64,000 nucleotides of DNA from Paramecium sonneborni. Taxonomy: Eukaryota > Ciliophora > Oligohymenophorea > Peniculida > Parameciidae. A program made the position numbers and the translations under genes. The notes under the pieces are model-generated. The model searched no databases. It saw only the letters and a program-made list of their open reading frames with translations, and was not told the origin of the DNA. Location of the stretch: positions 81,411-145,410 of the forward strand of contig CAJJDN010000135.1 of NCBI GenBank assembly GCA_905182985.1. Reading direction: 5' to 3'. Of this stretch, positions 13,262 through 26,862 are shown piece by piece; the first letter of the stretch is position 1; each line of letters opens with the position of its first letter.

Positions 13262-15469
13262 AAATTGATAAAATATATAGAAATTAATGATTGATAGTTT
13301 AGAATTATTGAAATGTATAGAGTTTCTACTATGTTTAAATTAAAACTTGAATCATGAAATAATAATATAGAGAACCTTAAAGTATTGTTAGATGCCAATT
13401 AATAAGAATTCAAAATATTATCTGATAGTTTGTTAAGCATGTAAAATAATAGAACATATGGGATCAAAGACTAGAATGATGTCAAATGAAGTATTAAAGG
13501 AAATGGAGAAATTAGTGAATGATAGAAGAGTAGATGTACAAGTTGCAGCTAAAAAAGCTATAGCCGCTTGGAAGGAATAAGAAATAAAGCTAATAGAACA
13601 TTAATTGGATTAATTTTATAATAAAATTGGTTTTTGTTAGACTCCATAAACGGAATATTAAAAGAGAGGATTTTAAAGTTTAGTAAGGGCAAGTTCTTAT
13701 GTAAGAAAGAATTCTAGATCTCCAAGTTTACCTAAGAAATTAAATAATTAGATAGTGAAACCTAAGATTAGAGAGAAGATTAATAAAATAAGATCAAATT
13801 CACCAAAATTTTAAATGTTGGAGGAAGATACAGAGGAAATGAGAAGAAATTAGGCTTTATAGTTATTAAAATAAAAAAAGGTAGTAAATTAATAAAAGAA
13901 AAATGAAGATGAGATTTTTGAAGATTCTTTAGAAACAAACCCATTTTAAGGGATTCCATTATAATTCTAGGTTGAATAAAAGGAAATAATTTAAAAATAG
14001 GAAATAGTGGAATAAAACGATGAATTGTAAGATAGTTTAATGAATAGTTCAAAAAAAAAAGAAGATGTTAAGTAACTAAGTAAAATGCCAAGTATCTAAT
14101 ATATTGATAATGTTTAAACGATAAAAAAGTCATTACATTAAGAGATATAATTGGATATTTAAGAAGAAGGAGAACATATTGAATAAGTTGATTTAAATAT
14201 TTAAAAAGAGAATGTATAATAATTGGAGTTTTAGAAGTAAGAAAATAGAGATGAATACTAAAAGAAAGTTTTGAATGAAGAGAATAAAAATGGATGTTTT
14301 AAGGGTTAAGAATAATTAGAGATTAATCATTTATAAGATTCTGATTAAGAATAATAATATTAGAGAATATAGTAATAGGTTTAAAAGGTTAGAAGTGGGA
14401 ATGTATAAAAATTAGAGGAAGATGAAATAGAATTTGAGGAGATAGAGAATGAATAAAATAATTAAGATAATTATTTAAAACCTTTTTAGATAAAATAAAT
14501 ATCAAATTTTGATGCATCTTAATAAGAATTCTAATAAGAATTTATATCAAAAAATAATAATATAAATTATTAATAGGAATTATTATAGGATAATAATACA
14601 GAGAATTTAGATGAAGAATAAGAAATAATAAATGAAAATAAATATGAGAGGAAAGAGAATGAAATAAAAGTGAAATCTGGTTAAGTGATGTAATAAGAAA
14701 ATATAGAACTTGATTTAACAAGTGAAGATATTTAATAGGTTGATATGATAAGAGATGATTAAAAATAAAAAGAGAATGGTATGTAGAATGAAATATAATA
14801 AAAGATAGATAATGTATAGTAAGGAATATAATAATAAAAAGATAATTAAGATAATAGAGAGAAGAAAGATAAATAGAAATAATAAAGTGAAAATGAAGGA
14901 GTACAATAATAAAAAAGAGTAGAGGGTAGAGTGATAGATAATAAAGTGATAGGAAATATAGAGAATAAAATAGATAATGATGAAAAAATAAAGAAGGTAG
15001 GAAATGAAGAATATAAAGAGAGTATTGGAAGTAAAGGTAGTGTTGAAAAAAGAAGTGAGAAGAGAGTAAGATATAAACAAAATAGATATTATTTTGAATA
15101 AGCATTAAAGAAAGCTAAAGAGAATATAAATGAAGGATATGAGATATTATTTGAGAATTGTGATGATTTATAAAAGATACAGTATATAAATGAAAGTATG
15201 TTAGATTTATGATGATGGTGGGTCCATAGATAAAGAAATTAAATAATAAGATGATGAATAAAATAATAGAATTTATGAATGAAATGAAGGAAGCAGAATT
15301 ATTAAATGTTTTAGGGATAAATTTATATAAATAAATATAAGAATGTGAATATATGGATGAAATAAAACATGAAGATATGTAAGAAGTGAAGAATGTTTTA
15401 TATGAGATAAGTGGAAGTAATTCTGAAGGTATTGGAATGATGGCAGTAAATATATATAATGAACTTTGA
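12435..15469 (+). CDS. Helical-repeat N-terminus with long Gln/Glu/Lys-rich tail
   Basis: 996 residues after removing introns 13260-13280 (21 nt, contains an in-frame TGA) and 15182-15204 (23 nt, needed to keep frame into the C-terminus). Residues about 110-400 form a series of amphipathic helices (LLCYYLKQQNK, KLVNDRRVDVQVAAKKAIAA) resembling HEAT/ARM repeats. Residues about 480-900 are low-complexity Gln/Glu/Lys/Asn and probably disordered. The last about 80 residues are ordered again (NVLYEISGSNSEGIGMM) and may be a separate small domain. No family was recognised, and a scaffold or microtubule-associated role is only a guess. The frame is open upstream of the chosen ATG for about 50 codons without another Met. 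Confidence 0.7.
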
Positions 15470-15514
15470 AGTTCATGAATATTAATATATAATAATTATT
15501 ATTTAAAATAAATA

Positions 15515-15945
15515 ATGGCTTTGTGGAAAGTATTTTAGAAAGCAGGATCAAGATCTACAATGCCTGCTGCATTTAAAGAAGGACTTTTTGAGAAACCAGG
15601 AGAATTTGAATATAAAGTTAAGAATATAGCTATAAGCTATGAAACATCTTCTTGGATGTTAAGAGAAGGTATTGTAGAATACAATCCAAATAAATGGGGA
15701 TATGTTTTAAGTAAATCACATAGAGATTTTAATGATTATTGGACTAGAAGTAATACTATATATATATATATATAATTATAGCTATGTTTACAAGATGTGG
15801 ATTATTTTTGACTGGATGTTGGTTATTTAGTTGTTTATACACAAAACCAAGATTTGATTGGTAAGATTATCATGATCCTAAATTTGAATAAAAAACATAT
15901 GGTGATTTAGAAGAAGGAGGTGATGAAGGAGGAGATGATGATTGA
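15515..15945 (+). CDS. Small single-span protein, probably mitochondrial
   Basis: 132 residues after removal of a 32-nt intron (15750-15781) whose interior is almost pure TA repeat. The N-terminus (MALWKVFQKAGSRSTM) is basic, lacks acid residues and looks like a mitochondrial targeting or matrix-facing segment. A membrane span follows the splice site (CGLFLTGCWLFSCLY), then a short acidic tail (EEGGDEGGDDD). Size and layout resemble accessory subunits of respiratory complexes, which in ciliates are often lineage-specific. That assignment is inference. It sits 45 bp after the helical-repeat gene and 53 bp before the kinase gene, all on the same strand. Confidence 0.7.
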
Positions 15946-15998
15946 AAAATAATCAAGATATTAATATTAAATAAAATATAAAATTTATATAATTATAT

Positions 15999-17888
15999 AT
16001 GAATTAGACATAGTTATCATTTAGAATACATAATTATCCTGGTAAAAGAGTACTTAATTATACATTTCTTAAAGAATTAGGAAAAGGAGCATTTGGTTAA
16101 GTCTAATATTTATATTATCTAAAAGGTCTTCTCAGCTAAAGTAGATAATACAACAGATTTAGTTGCTATTAAATGTGTTCCAAAGTCTAAACTAACTGAA
16201 CATAGAGGAATTGTTGGATAATTATTAGATAGTGAAATTGAAGTTTTAAGATAAATTAATAGTGAACATGTTATCAAGTTCATTGAATTCTTTCAATCTG
16301 AAAATCAATGCTATATTGTATTAGAATTTTGCAATTGTAAATTTTTAATTCTATTAAATAGCTGGTGATTTTGAATAATTATGGACTAAAAGAGGAAAAA
16401 AAATACCTGAAAATGAAGTTATTGCTTATATGAAATAAGTTCTTGCTGGAATGTAAGCATTACATGAAAAAAACATTTTACACAGAGATTTAAAATTACC
16501 TAATATTTTAATTCATAATTCTACTCTAAAAATTGCTGATCTTGGTTTTTGCAAATAATTAAAAGATTAGAATCAACATGAAAACTTATTTCTAGGCTCT
16601 TTAGGTAATATGGCACCTGAAATTGTTGAATAAAAACCATATGGAATGTCTGCTGATATGTTTTCTATTGGAAGTATGTTTTATTAGTTACTTTTTGGAT
16701 CATTTCCATTTACTAATATAAATGAAAAAGCATTCCTTTAAGATATCAAAACAAGTATATTTTTTTATATTATTAATAAGACAAACCTGATTTCAGAAAA
16801 AATGGTGTTTCTATTTCTACTTAATTATAATTACTATTATCTAAAATGTTATTAAAAGATCCAAAAGATAGATTAAAATGGTCTGAATTATATTCACATC
16901 CATTAATGAAATAAAAAGAGATGAGTATAAATTCTTTTTTTATTTAGGATATTAATAGTTATCTCTCAATCTTCTATAGGCAGAATAAATTAATCTTGAA
17001 AAAATTGGAAAATTCTATTAGAATAAAGGTTAATTTGAAAATTATGAAAATTCAAATGATTTTATTCAATAGCTAAATGGTTTAAAATAATAGTAAATAC
17101 TGAAAAAAGATAAACCAGTCGATATAGTTGAAACAGAACTTTAATCTGATCTCTAATATGAATAATTTAAATAATAAATCTCAGAAACTGAAAAATAAAT
17201 AGAAGATTAGAAAAAAGTTGAATAACTTATTGAAAAATATATGAGATTAAGGGATTAAATTGTTTATTTATCAAGAACATTAAATGAAGTAAATTCATTA
17301 ATCTCTGAAGAGTATTCAGCCTTTCCATTTTTATTACTTATTAAAAAGATATTCAAATTAAATAACTCATTAACTAAAGCTTTATTAGAAAAACAAAATA
17401 TTTTTTAAAGTGCAGATCTTTTAGATAAATTATATAATCATCCTCATTTTTAAAAATTTATATCATAAATGTTAGATGACTAATAATGTTATGAAAGCCT
17501 CCTATAATATGCATTAAGTCCATTACAAGAAAGTAGATCTTTGAAAAAATAAATGCAAGATTATAATTGGCAAAAAGAAATAACAGTTGAATATTCTGAT
17601 CAATTTAACAAAAATTTTAAAGAAGTTTTGAATGATTTCATTATTAGAACTTTATCAGAAATGAAAGAAAAAGAGAAGGATCCTAAAATAATTGAAAAAT
17701 ATATTGAATTATAAATACATTTAATAGATTGTTGTTGCTATGAAATTGTTTATTAAAATGATTAAGTAAATTTTATTTTAATTTAATAGACAATTAATAT
17801 AATGGAGTAATTCGATGCATTATATGAGAAACCTCTTAAAGTAAAAAATGATATATTTTCAGACAAAGTGTAGTTATTATTTTTATGA
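15999..17888 (+). CDS. ULK/ATG1-like serine/threonine protein kinase
   Basis: 596 residues. Introns: 16101-16125, 16337-16361, 16755-16780, 16925-16947. The kinase domain fills residues about 20-290: glycine loop GKGAFGQVF, AIKCVP lysine, HRDLKLPNIL catalytic loop, magnesium loop IADLG (DLG replaces the usual DFG), and MAPEIVE. The loop order and the DLG match ATG1/ULK-type kinases better than AGC or CMGC ones. The remaining about 300 residues are helical and Gln-rich with no recognised MIT/EAT motif. All catalytic residues are present. An autophagy or cilium-signalling role follows from the family, not from this sequence. Confidence 0.88.
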
Positions 17889-17951
17889 ATTATATATATA
17901 TATAAATATATAATTTATTAATATTATTATATAAATTAATTTCAGTTTCAA

Positions 17952-18276
17952 ATGGCTGATGAAAACTTGGATTAGATTATTGACATGCCAGAATAATCTG
18001 ATATGATAAATGATGCAAAAACTTAAGTTTTAAAATAATAGTATAATTATAATAGGCAAGATATGCAGTTGAACATTTTAAAGTAGAATCATAGATTTCA
18101 AATTATATAAAGAAATTCTTTGATGAAAAATATGGACCAAATTGGCATTGTGTTGTTGGTACACAGATTGTTAATAAATAGGGAAACATTTCAATTCTTA
18201 CACATCTTATGAAAGCAAAAGATATATGTTCTTTTATGAAGGATAAATGGCTATTCTACTTTATAAAATGGGCTGA
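17952..18276 (+). CDS. Dynein light chain, LC8 type
   Basis: 90 residues after removing introns 18027-18055 (29 nt, unusual GTTTTA 5' end) and 18159-18181 (23 nt). The spliced protein follows LC8 closely: helix pair, [20 protein letters not shown], then the beta-strand set ending YEGQMAILLYKMG. LC8 dimers bind linear motifs in dynein intermediate chain and many partners, and in ciliates serve both cytoplasmic and axonemal dyneins. Without the second splice the frame diverges from the family, which fixes the intron. It lies 63 bp after the kinase gene. Confidence 0.93.
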
Positions 18277-18440
18277 AGAATTTGAAATAAATATTATCAT
18301 TTATTAAATTTTAAATTAAACAATATCTCTGCATAATCAAATCGATTAACTATTTTCATTAATCTAAAAATAATTATTTTTCATTATAAAGTTATTAAAT
18401 TTCTAAGTATTGATTCAATTTCTAATCACTATTTTAATAT

Positions 18441-18666
18441 TCATATTTTAGAATATTTGTAGATTCTTGTATCTAACAAGTCTTTTCTTTTATAATCAAA
18501 GTAAAATCTAAACATAACACAATCTTCAAATTCTTCATATTATTTCAAATAACCTTTCTCAAGTAATGTAAATAAAAATAATTTCAATCATTCATCCTTT
18601 TCTATAACTTATCAATATAGAATTATCATTCTAAATAAATACTCCAAATCCTATACCTGGATCCAT
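18441..18666 (-). pseudogene. Nudix (NUDT15-like) gene relic
   Basis: The minus strand begins with ATG and a typical Nudix opening strand (MDPGIGFGVFIQNDNSIL, then RKG). It then hits TGA codons where the Nudix box should follow. A second block in another frame starts LEKG and ends FYFDYKRKDLLDTRI before a TGA at 18441-18443. The catalytic box between the blocks is missing, and no GT...AG intron of normal size can restore it. I therefore read it as a decayed copy. It lies between the convergent-free LC8 and AGC-kinase genes. Confidence 0.4.
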
Positions 18667-18702
18667 TATTTTATATATCAAAATATTTAATTATTTATAA
18701 AT

Positions 18703-21047
<2,345 letters not shown>

Positions 21048-21109
21048 ATATTTAATTATTCTCGTATGAATATAATATTAATATCATAAAGAAAAATATG
21101 AATGTAATT

Positions 21110-21939
21110 TCAAAAATCTTTATATTATTAAGAACTAGGAAATGATCTTTTAAGTTGTTACTTAATATAATTTTTATTAACAAAATCTGCTTGATCACAA
21201 GAATTAGCTGTAAGGATTCTTTCAGTATATGATTCATTTAGTTATTCTTAAGTTGAACATCTTTCAAAATTCTTTTTGGATAAAAACTTATGTTATTATT
21301 TTTTAAACTCATTTTTGTATTATTAACAAATCTACATATCGACACTGAAAATTTGAAAAGCTTTAATCATTTTACTGGATTTAATACGATTAAAGATTGC
21401 TTCAAGTAAACATTCTGAGTTATGTAATTATTCAGATTTATCTTTATACTTATCTTTACCTTCTCTATATCCAACATGTTCTAATTCATGTTAAAACATT
21501 AATTCAAAACTAATATGAATAATATATATAAAATATACCATTATTCATATGCTTCTACAATTTCTTTTTTAGTATCTTAATAGTTAATTTTAAGATTAAT
21601 AATGAATTCTGGTTGACATGCACCTGGTGGTAATCTTTATATAATTGGTATTTTAGGTTTTACTAAATAATTATAATAGATTACAAAATTGTCTTTACAT
21701 ATCTGGTAATTACATTAATGTGAATGAATTTGGATCAATTTATGCATTTACTATGATAAGATAGAATAATTTACATATTCCTCTAAGGTTATTCTATAAA
21801 ATATTTCCATGAATTATTTAGATAGATGATTAATTAATAGTAACTTCATAAATGTGAGTATTATCTTGGCTATTAAAATCATATTATTATTTATCTCCTT
21901 AACAAAAATCTATATAGTTTGTAAATACATACTTCCCAT
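21110..21939 (-). CDS. Unknown protein with HELEH motif and MGNFC N-terminus
   Basis: 251 residues from four exons. Introns 21910-21932, 21663-21684 and 21510-21538 (lengths 23, 22, 29) restore one frame, and the exon total is a multiple of three. The start MGNFC has Gly2 and Cys5, as in N-myristoylated and palmitoylated proteins. Residues about 130-150 include LMFQHELEHVGY, an HExxH signature of zinc metallopeptidases. No third zinc ligand could be assigned with confidence. The second half is Lys/Gln-rich and helical. I do not recognise the family. Membrane attachment and metalloprotease activity are both inferences from short motifs. Confidence 0.6.
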
Positions 21940-21959
21940 TTATATAATAAATTAAATTA
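21940..21959. promoter_or_regulatory. 20-bp divergent start-codon interval
   Basis: Only 20 bp (AT-only except one pattern break near the ATG) separate the start codons of the minus-strand HELEH gene (21939) and the plus-strand TMEM135-like gene (21960). Both must share this interval, or use promoter elements inside each other's first exons. No defined motif is visible. Confidence 0.5.
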
Positions 21960-22688
21960 ATGAATAATAAAAAGGTTTTAGAGTTAGTATCAAAAATATT
22001 AATCTTTAAAACAGATAATTGTTAACATAAATACTCATGTATTAGAAATACATTCTAGGGTGCTAGTGAAGCATTTATTAAAGCATTTATTGCAAAATTA
22101 TGTTTAAATGGATTGATGTTATTATTAAGTTTGAAGAAGGTTATGAAATCTGATAAGAAATTATTAAATGCGTTTAAAATCCTTTTAAATAAGTATAATA
22201 TAATAATTATAAAGAACTAATTTCTAACTTGGATTGTTTATGGGATTATAGACATTCTTACTTAAATCAATTTAATGTTCATTAAGGATTATTAGAAATA
22301 AAGAAGATGGAATTAATGCACTTGTTTCTGGATTTATTGCTGGAGGTTTAAGTTTTATGACTTAGGAAGAAAATGTTAAATACTTAGTCAGAGTTTATTT
22401 ATTCGGTAGAGCTGTTGATTGCATCTATTAATCATAAGTAGAAAAGTATTAAATCTCTATATATTTTATAGAGGACGATTCAAACATAGAAAAATTATAC
22501 CTGTTCTAATCTTTGCTCTTATGTCCACTTTAATTTCCTTTGCATTCTTCTTTGAACCTGAGCTTCTACCATTAGATACATATAAAATGTATTAGAATTT
22601 TTCAGGTGCTGAAATGAATGATTCATTATGGCATATGTGTAATGTTTAAGCTTGGAGAAATAAAATTGATGCAGCTAAATCCTAATGA
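21960..22688 (+). CDS. TMEM135-like (Tim17-superfamily) membrane protein
   Basis: 226 residues after introns 22193-22214 and 22446-22471. The N-terminal half has DNCQHKYSCIRNTFQGASEAF, resembling the CPH...SC opening of TMEM135/peroxisomal membrane proteins. Then come glycine-containing helices LGLFMGLQTFLL and a segment NALVSGFIAGGLSFM that matches the family's SGFLAG core. A last hydrophobic segment (IPVLIFALMSTLISFAFFF) precedes a short tail rich in Trp and Asn. Relatives act in mitochondria, peroxisomes and lipid handling. About four membrane spans. It is divergently paired with the HELEH gene. Assignment rests on pattern memory and should be checked by profile search. Confidence 0.6.
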
Positions 22689-23025
22689 AATATTATTGTT
22701 ATTATTTTCACAATTATAATTTATTAAATATTTTATATACTTATTATTGTTATATAAAATAAAATTATATATCTAATATCTTTCATTTCTAAATCTATTA
22801 TAACTATTCAATTAGACTTTTACTATTTATTAAATTAATAAATACTTTATTTATCTAATTTTTTTAATGTAATTATATTAATGAATCTAAATATAATTAT
22901 AATTAAAATAATTAAATCTTATCATTATAATGATTTTTCACGCTATAATATATTTTATATTTAAACAGAAGTAATATATAATCGTGTTATGATATATATT
23001 TAATTTATATCTATGATAGATATCA
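22689..23025. other. Intergenic spacer, nothing recognised
   Basis: AT-rich 337-bp gap between the TMEM135-like stop and the end of the small minus-strand gene. No frame of useful length, tRNA or repeat is seen. Confidence 0.5.
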
Positions 23026-23253
23026 TCATTGATTCATATCAATTAAGCTCTTCTATTTAACCATTACCTTAAAATTATTGTAATTGTAAATTCCTAAAGC
23101 TTTAAGAGCATTTTCATGGATATCTATTACTGGATTACGATCACCTCCATTTCCAATATTCCCTTTATAAGCAATAATAGTAATCTTTAATTTATAATTA
23201 TGAGCTTTATTGCCAACTGCATAATTATCCTCCATCTTATAGACTATTGTCAT
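23026..23253 (-). CDS. Small unknown protein, 75 residues
   Basis: A single open frame from ATG (23253) to TGA (23026-23028), reading through one TAG as Gln. The sequence is not low complexity: KITIIAYKGNIGNGGDRN, then a helix (HENALKALGIYN) and a basic end. This is more protein-like than nearby AT-rich frames. The frame is open a little further upstream but without ATG. No family recognised. It could be a genuine small cytosolic protein or the last exon of a longer gene. Confidence 0.45.
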
Positions 23254-23825
23254 GATGATTTCCTGTTTTATGGTTGAAGCCAGAAGCAAGCACAGTTCTT
23301 TTTTTATTCATTTAATTCTATTAATGAAAATAGAGATTCAGAACGATAACTTATATTAAGACAGGATATATATTTCATAGAGATTCTAGCATTTTTGTTT
23401 TGAATTTAATAATTTTTTTAAATTAATTTAGAAAATACTAATAGAAAATTTCTGTTATTATTTAAATATTATAAATTAAATGATTAAGAAACAAGATTAA
23501 AAAAAATACTTAGTTGTTTAGAATTCCATTTTGTTTTTTTCAAAATGAATCTATATATTAAATTTAACAAATATAAACATATGATTAATTATTCTTTTAG
23601 TTTATAAATAATTTATTTCTTAAATAATCTTAATAGTAATAAATATAGAATAAATGTTCAACTAAGTTTAAAAAAAAAAGAATTTAATATGATCAAAAAA
23701 TATTTGAATAGAAAGTAAAAATTCATATTATTTAATTAGAATGAAAAAAAAGAATAGGAATTGAATTTTAAGAATGGATTTAGTAAAATGAATATAATAT
23801 TAGTTATTATATTAATATTATAATA
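23254..23825. other. Intergenic AT-rich spacer
   Basis: About 570 bp with oligo-A and oligo-T runs and no supportable gene on either strand. It leads into the minisatellite at 23826. Confidence 0.5.
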
Positions 23826-24060
23826 TATAAAAATGGAAATAAATATAAAAATAGAAATATATATATAAAAATAAATAAATATAAAAATGGAAATAAATAT
23901 AAAAATGGAAATATATAGAAAAATGGAAATAAATATAAAATAGAAATAAATATAAAAATGGAAATAAATATAAAAATAGAAATATATAGAAAATAGAAAT
24001 AAATATAAAAATAGAAATATATAGAAAATAGAAATATATATAAAAATAAATAAATATAAA
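23826..24060. repeat. Minisatellite of about 18-nt A-rich unit
   Basis: About 13 imperfect tandem units built from AAATAAATATAAAAATGG and shorter variants (AAATATATAGAAAATAG). On the minus strand it reads as alternating Tyr/Phe/Ile, which is a by-product of the repeat and not a gene. The array ends about 6 bp from the 3' end of the tRNA-Asp gene. Confidence 0.85.
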
Positions 24061-24066
24061 AAAAAG

Positions 24067-24138
24067 CTCCGCGTCCGGGAATTGAACCCGGGCCTCAAAC
24101 GTGACAGGCTTGAATACTAACCACTATACTAACGCGGA
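24067..24138 (-). tRNA. tRNA-Asp (anticodon GTC)
   Basis: The minus strand gives a complete 72-nt cloverleaf. The acceptor stem TCCGCGT pairs with ACGCGGA, followed by discriminator G. The D arm contains AGTGGTT, the anticodon stem-loop CCTGTCACG has anticodon GTC (24103-24105 on plus), and the T arm is GGTTCAATTCC. No intron and no encoded CCA, as expected for a eukaryote. Box A and box B promoter sequences lie inside the gene. Its high GC stands out sharply from the surroundings. Confidence 0.96.
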
Positions 24139-24170
24139 TTCTTAATTAATAAAATTAAATTATTGTATAA

Positions 24171-26796
24171 ATGAGTGTTAGAGTAAAATTGGATAATAAA
24201 GAGAGAGGATATTATGCGTCATTATATTAAGCAGTTGATGCAGCAGTATTTTAATACATAATGATATTAGAATATAGGATAAATAGGAGGAGCTTAAGCA
24301 GTCACATTCTTTAAAAGATCAGGATTATCTATAGATATTCTGAAGAAGATTTGGTTAATAAGTTCACCCAATAATTAAACTTTAAATAAAGAGGAATTTT
24401 ATGTTGCACTTAAGTTGATCAGTTATGCATAAAATAATATTGAGGTTTCAAACGAATCAATTTAAAGATGTATTCCTAGTCCATTACCATAATTCTAATC
24501 TGATACAGAAGAAGTGTATAAACTTAGACCAGAATAAGAAAGATTATATTAGAATTATATATAATAATTGGATCATTCCAATTCTACAGTAACTTAATTT
24601 ATATTTATTAGGTCTCAACCTAAATGGCAATTAATTTATTCAAAAAAACTTAACTAACTTAATTCTAATTATAAAGCATCATTAATCTTGTTGATCCAAC
24701 CCTATAAAATAAACCAAGAATGACAACTCATTCTTATATCATTATTGCCCATCTTATATCTTTAGCATCATAAAGTGTTCCAATACCATAAAAATTACCG
24801 AATTCTTTATAAGAATATTTGAATTAACAAATATTGATATCTTAAAATCTTAATCCATAGATTCCTAATACACCTATTAATAGTATACCTACAGTGATTC
24901 CTAAATCTAATGATCTATTAGATTTTGAAGCTAATTTCGATAAATCTAAATCTCCTATTGATAAATGTATCTATTTATATTAAGTATTTAGATAGTGCTT
25001 TTAATTATATAGAAATGCCTAATCCTATTATTGAACAACCACCTGTTCATTAATAACAATAACCTTAATTGACTACATCTTAATCATTTAAAATACCTTC
25101 CACATCAACATAATAACCAATTTTAAAATAACAAAAATCATTTGATTTAATTATAAATGATAATGATTCACAACCATAATCAGTTGTTTAATAGACTAAT
25201 CAATCGTAATAATAATCATAATAATAATAAGTAAATATTTCATTAAATACAACAACTTCATAATAATAACCTATAATTCCTCAAAAACCTAAATAAAATT
25301 TAGACTTTTAGAAATAAGTCTTGCTTCAAGAATAAATGTTAATATAATAATAGTAATTAGAATAAAATTATAAAGAAGCTAATGATCTACTTAATGAATT
25401 TAAAGAATCTCATGAAAAAATCTTAATTTCAACCTAAAGTTAATTAGAATCATTATAAACTACAAATGAATAATATAAAACTTTATTAAAAAAAATTTCA
25501 GATGAAAATTATTTATTTTAGGAAGAACTTAAATAAATTGAATAATAGAAAAAAAAACTCACTGAATCTTTAAGTAAATAAGCTATTGAAATTAATTAAA
25601 AATTAGGATTAAATATATAAATAAAATAAGAATATTCTAAATAAAGTACAAATACAATTAATACGGTATCAGATTATGCAAATTAAATAATTGGAGATTT
25701 AAGATCCAATTATGAAATTGAATAAGAAAGAAAAAAAAGATAAGAATAAGAATTTTTAAAAGAAATTAAATAATAAAGAGAATAAATGAGTTCAATATTT
25801 GAAGCATTAACTGCTTTATCCAAAGATATGAAATCATAAAGAAAAAATTCAACTCCTTATTAACAAATTGAATCACATGAAGGATAATAATTGAATACAT
25901 TTATACCTTTTTAATCTGTTCAGCCAACTTAATAAATTAAAACTAAATAAATATCATTAGATTAATAATAATTTGGAGAAGTATTGGAAAATAAAAATAA
26001 TGTTATTGATTTTACAATCATTAAACCATTAGAATAATAATAAGAATAAATTAAATAAGTAGACTCAAAAAATAAAGACTAATTTGATGTATTTGCATTA
26101 TATAATGATTAATAAAATAAAGACATAATTAATTAAGTAGTTTAGCCAGAAGTGAATGATTTAAAATAATTAGAATTATTAGAATAATAATAATTTAAAT
26201 CAGAAAAAATAGAAGATTTTGGATTTACTGATAATGCTTAAATATAATAGCCTCCATCATAGTAAAAAGAAATCAAATAATTGGAAGATATTGAATTTGA
26301 TAATAATAAATAGATTGGTTTTGATAGTAATAATGTTGGATTTGATAATAATAATAATATTGGATTTGATAATAATAAATAGATTGGATTTGATGATAAT
26401 AAAAATATTGGATTTGATAATCAAAATATAGAAGATCATCAAGAAATCTAATAAAAGGAAGTATAATAAATAAATATTGAATTTGATCAATCTAAATAAT
26501 TTGAAGATCAAGAAGATATAGAACATAAAGTATTTGAGATAAAATTTGAAGATGGATTTGGCGCTAATTTTGATAATAGAAACTCTATTGAATAAAATCC
26601 ATCTATAAATTTTGATTAAAATTTTGTATTTGATTAAGGATTGAAACCAAATGATGAAGTTCAAATAGATTTTGATGCAAATAAAGAGTTTGGAGGAGGA
26701 GATTGGGGAGGATTTGCTGAGAACTTTGTTTAAGGATCTCCAAATTAATAATAATAATAATAATAATAAGATTAATTTGAAACATTTAAATGGTGA
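24171..26796 (+). CDS. Eps15/Pan1-like protein with two EH domains
   Basis: 850 residues. Introns 24246-24270, 24589-24611, 24967-24991. EH domain 1 (about residues 10-100) includes NIGQIGGAQAVTFFKRSGL and KIWLISSPNNQ. EH domain 2 (about 135-235) includes AINLFKKTQLT and INLVDPTLQNKPRMTT. A Gln/Pro stretch and a coiled coil (about 330-520) follow. The C-terminal third carries repeats of IGFDNN (about 26325-26420) and ends GGGDWGGFAENF, similar to the DWGGF-like endings that bind clathrin adaptors. EH domains bind NPF motifs, so a role in endocytic coat assembly is likely. It starts 32 bp after the tRNA gene on the opposite strand. Confidence 0.9.
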
Positions 26797-26862
26797 AAAT
26801 TTAATACATATATATAAAAATATACATCATGAATTGTTATTGATAAATAATCATATTTAAAA

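Noticed and set aside
14542..15105. Long minus-strand frames rich in Tyr, Leu, Phe and Ser
   Set aside because: They lie antisense to the Gln/Glu-rich tail of the gene at 12435-15469. TAA/GAA-rich coding DNA reads as Leu/Phe/Tyr on the other strand.
23736..24098. Minus-strand Phe/Tyr/Ile-repeat frame
   Set aside because: Produced by the 18-nt minisatellite and running into the tRNA-Asp gene. Not a protein gene.
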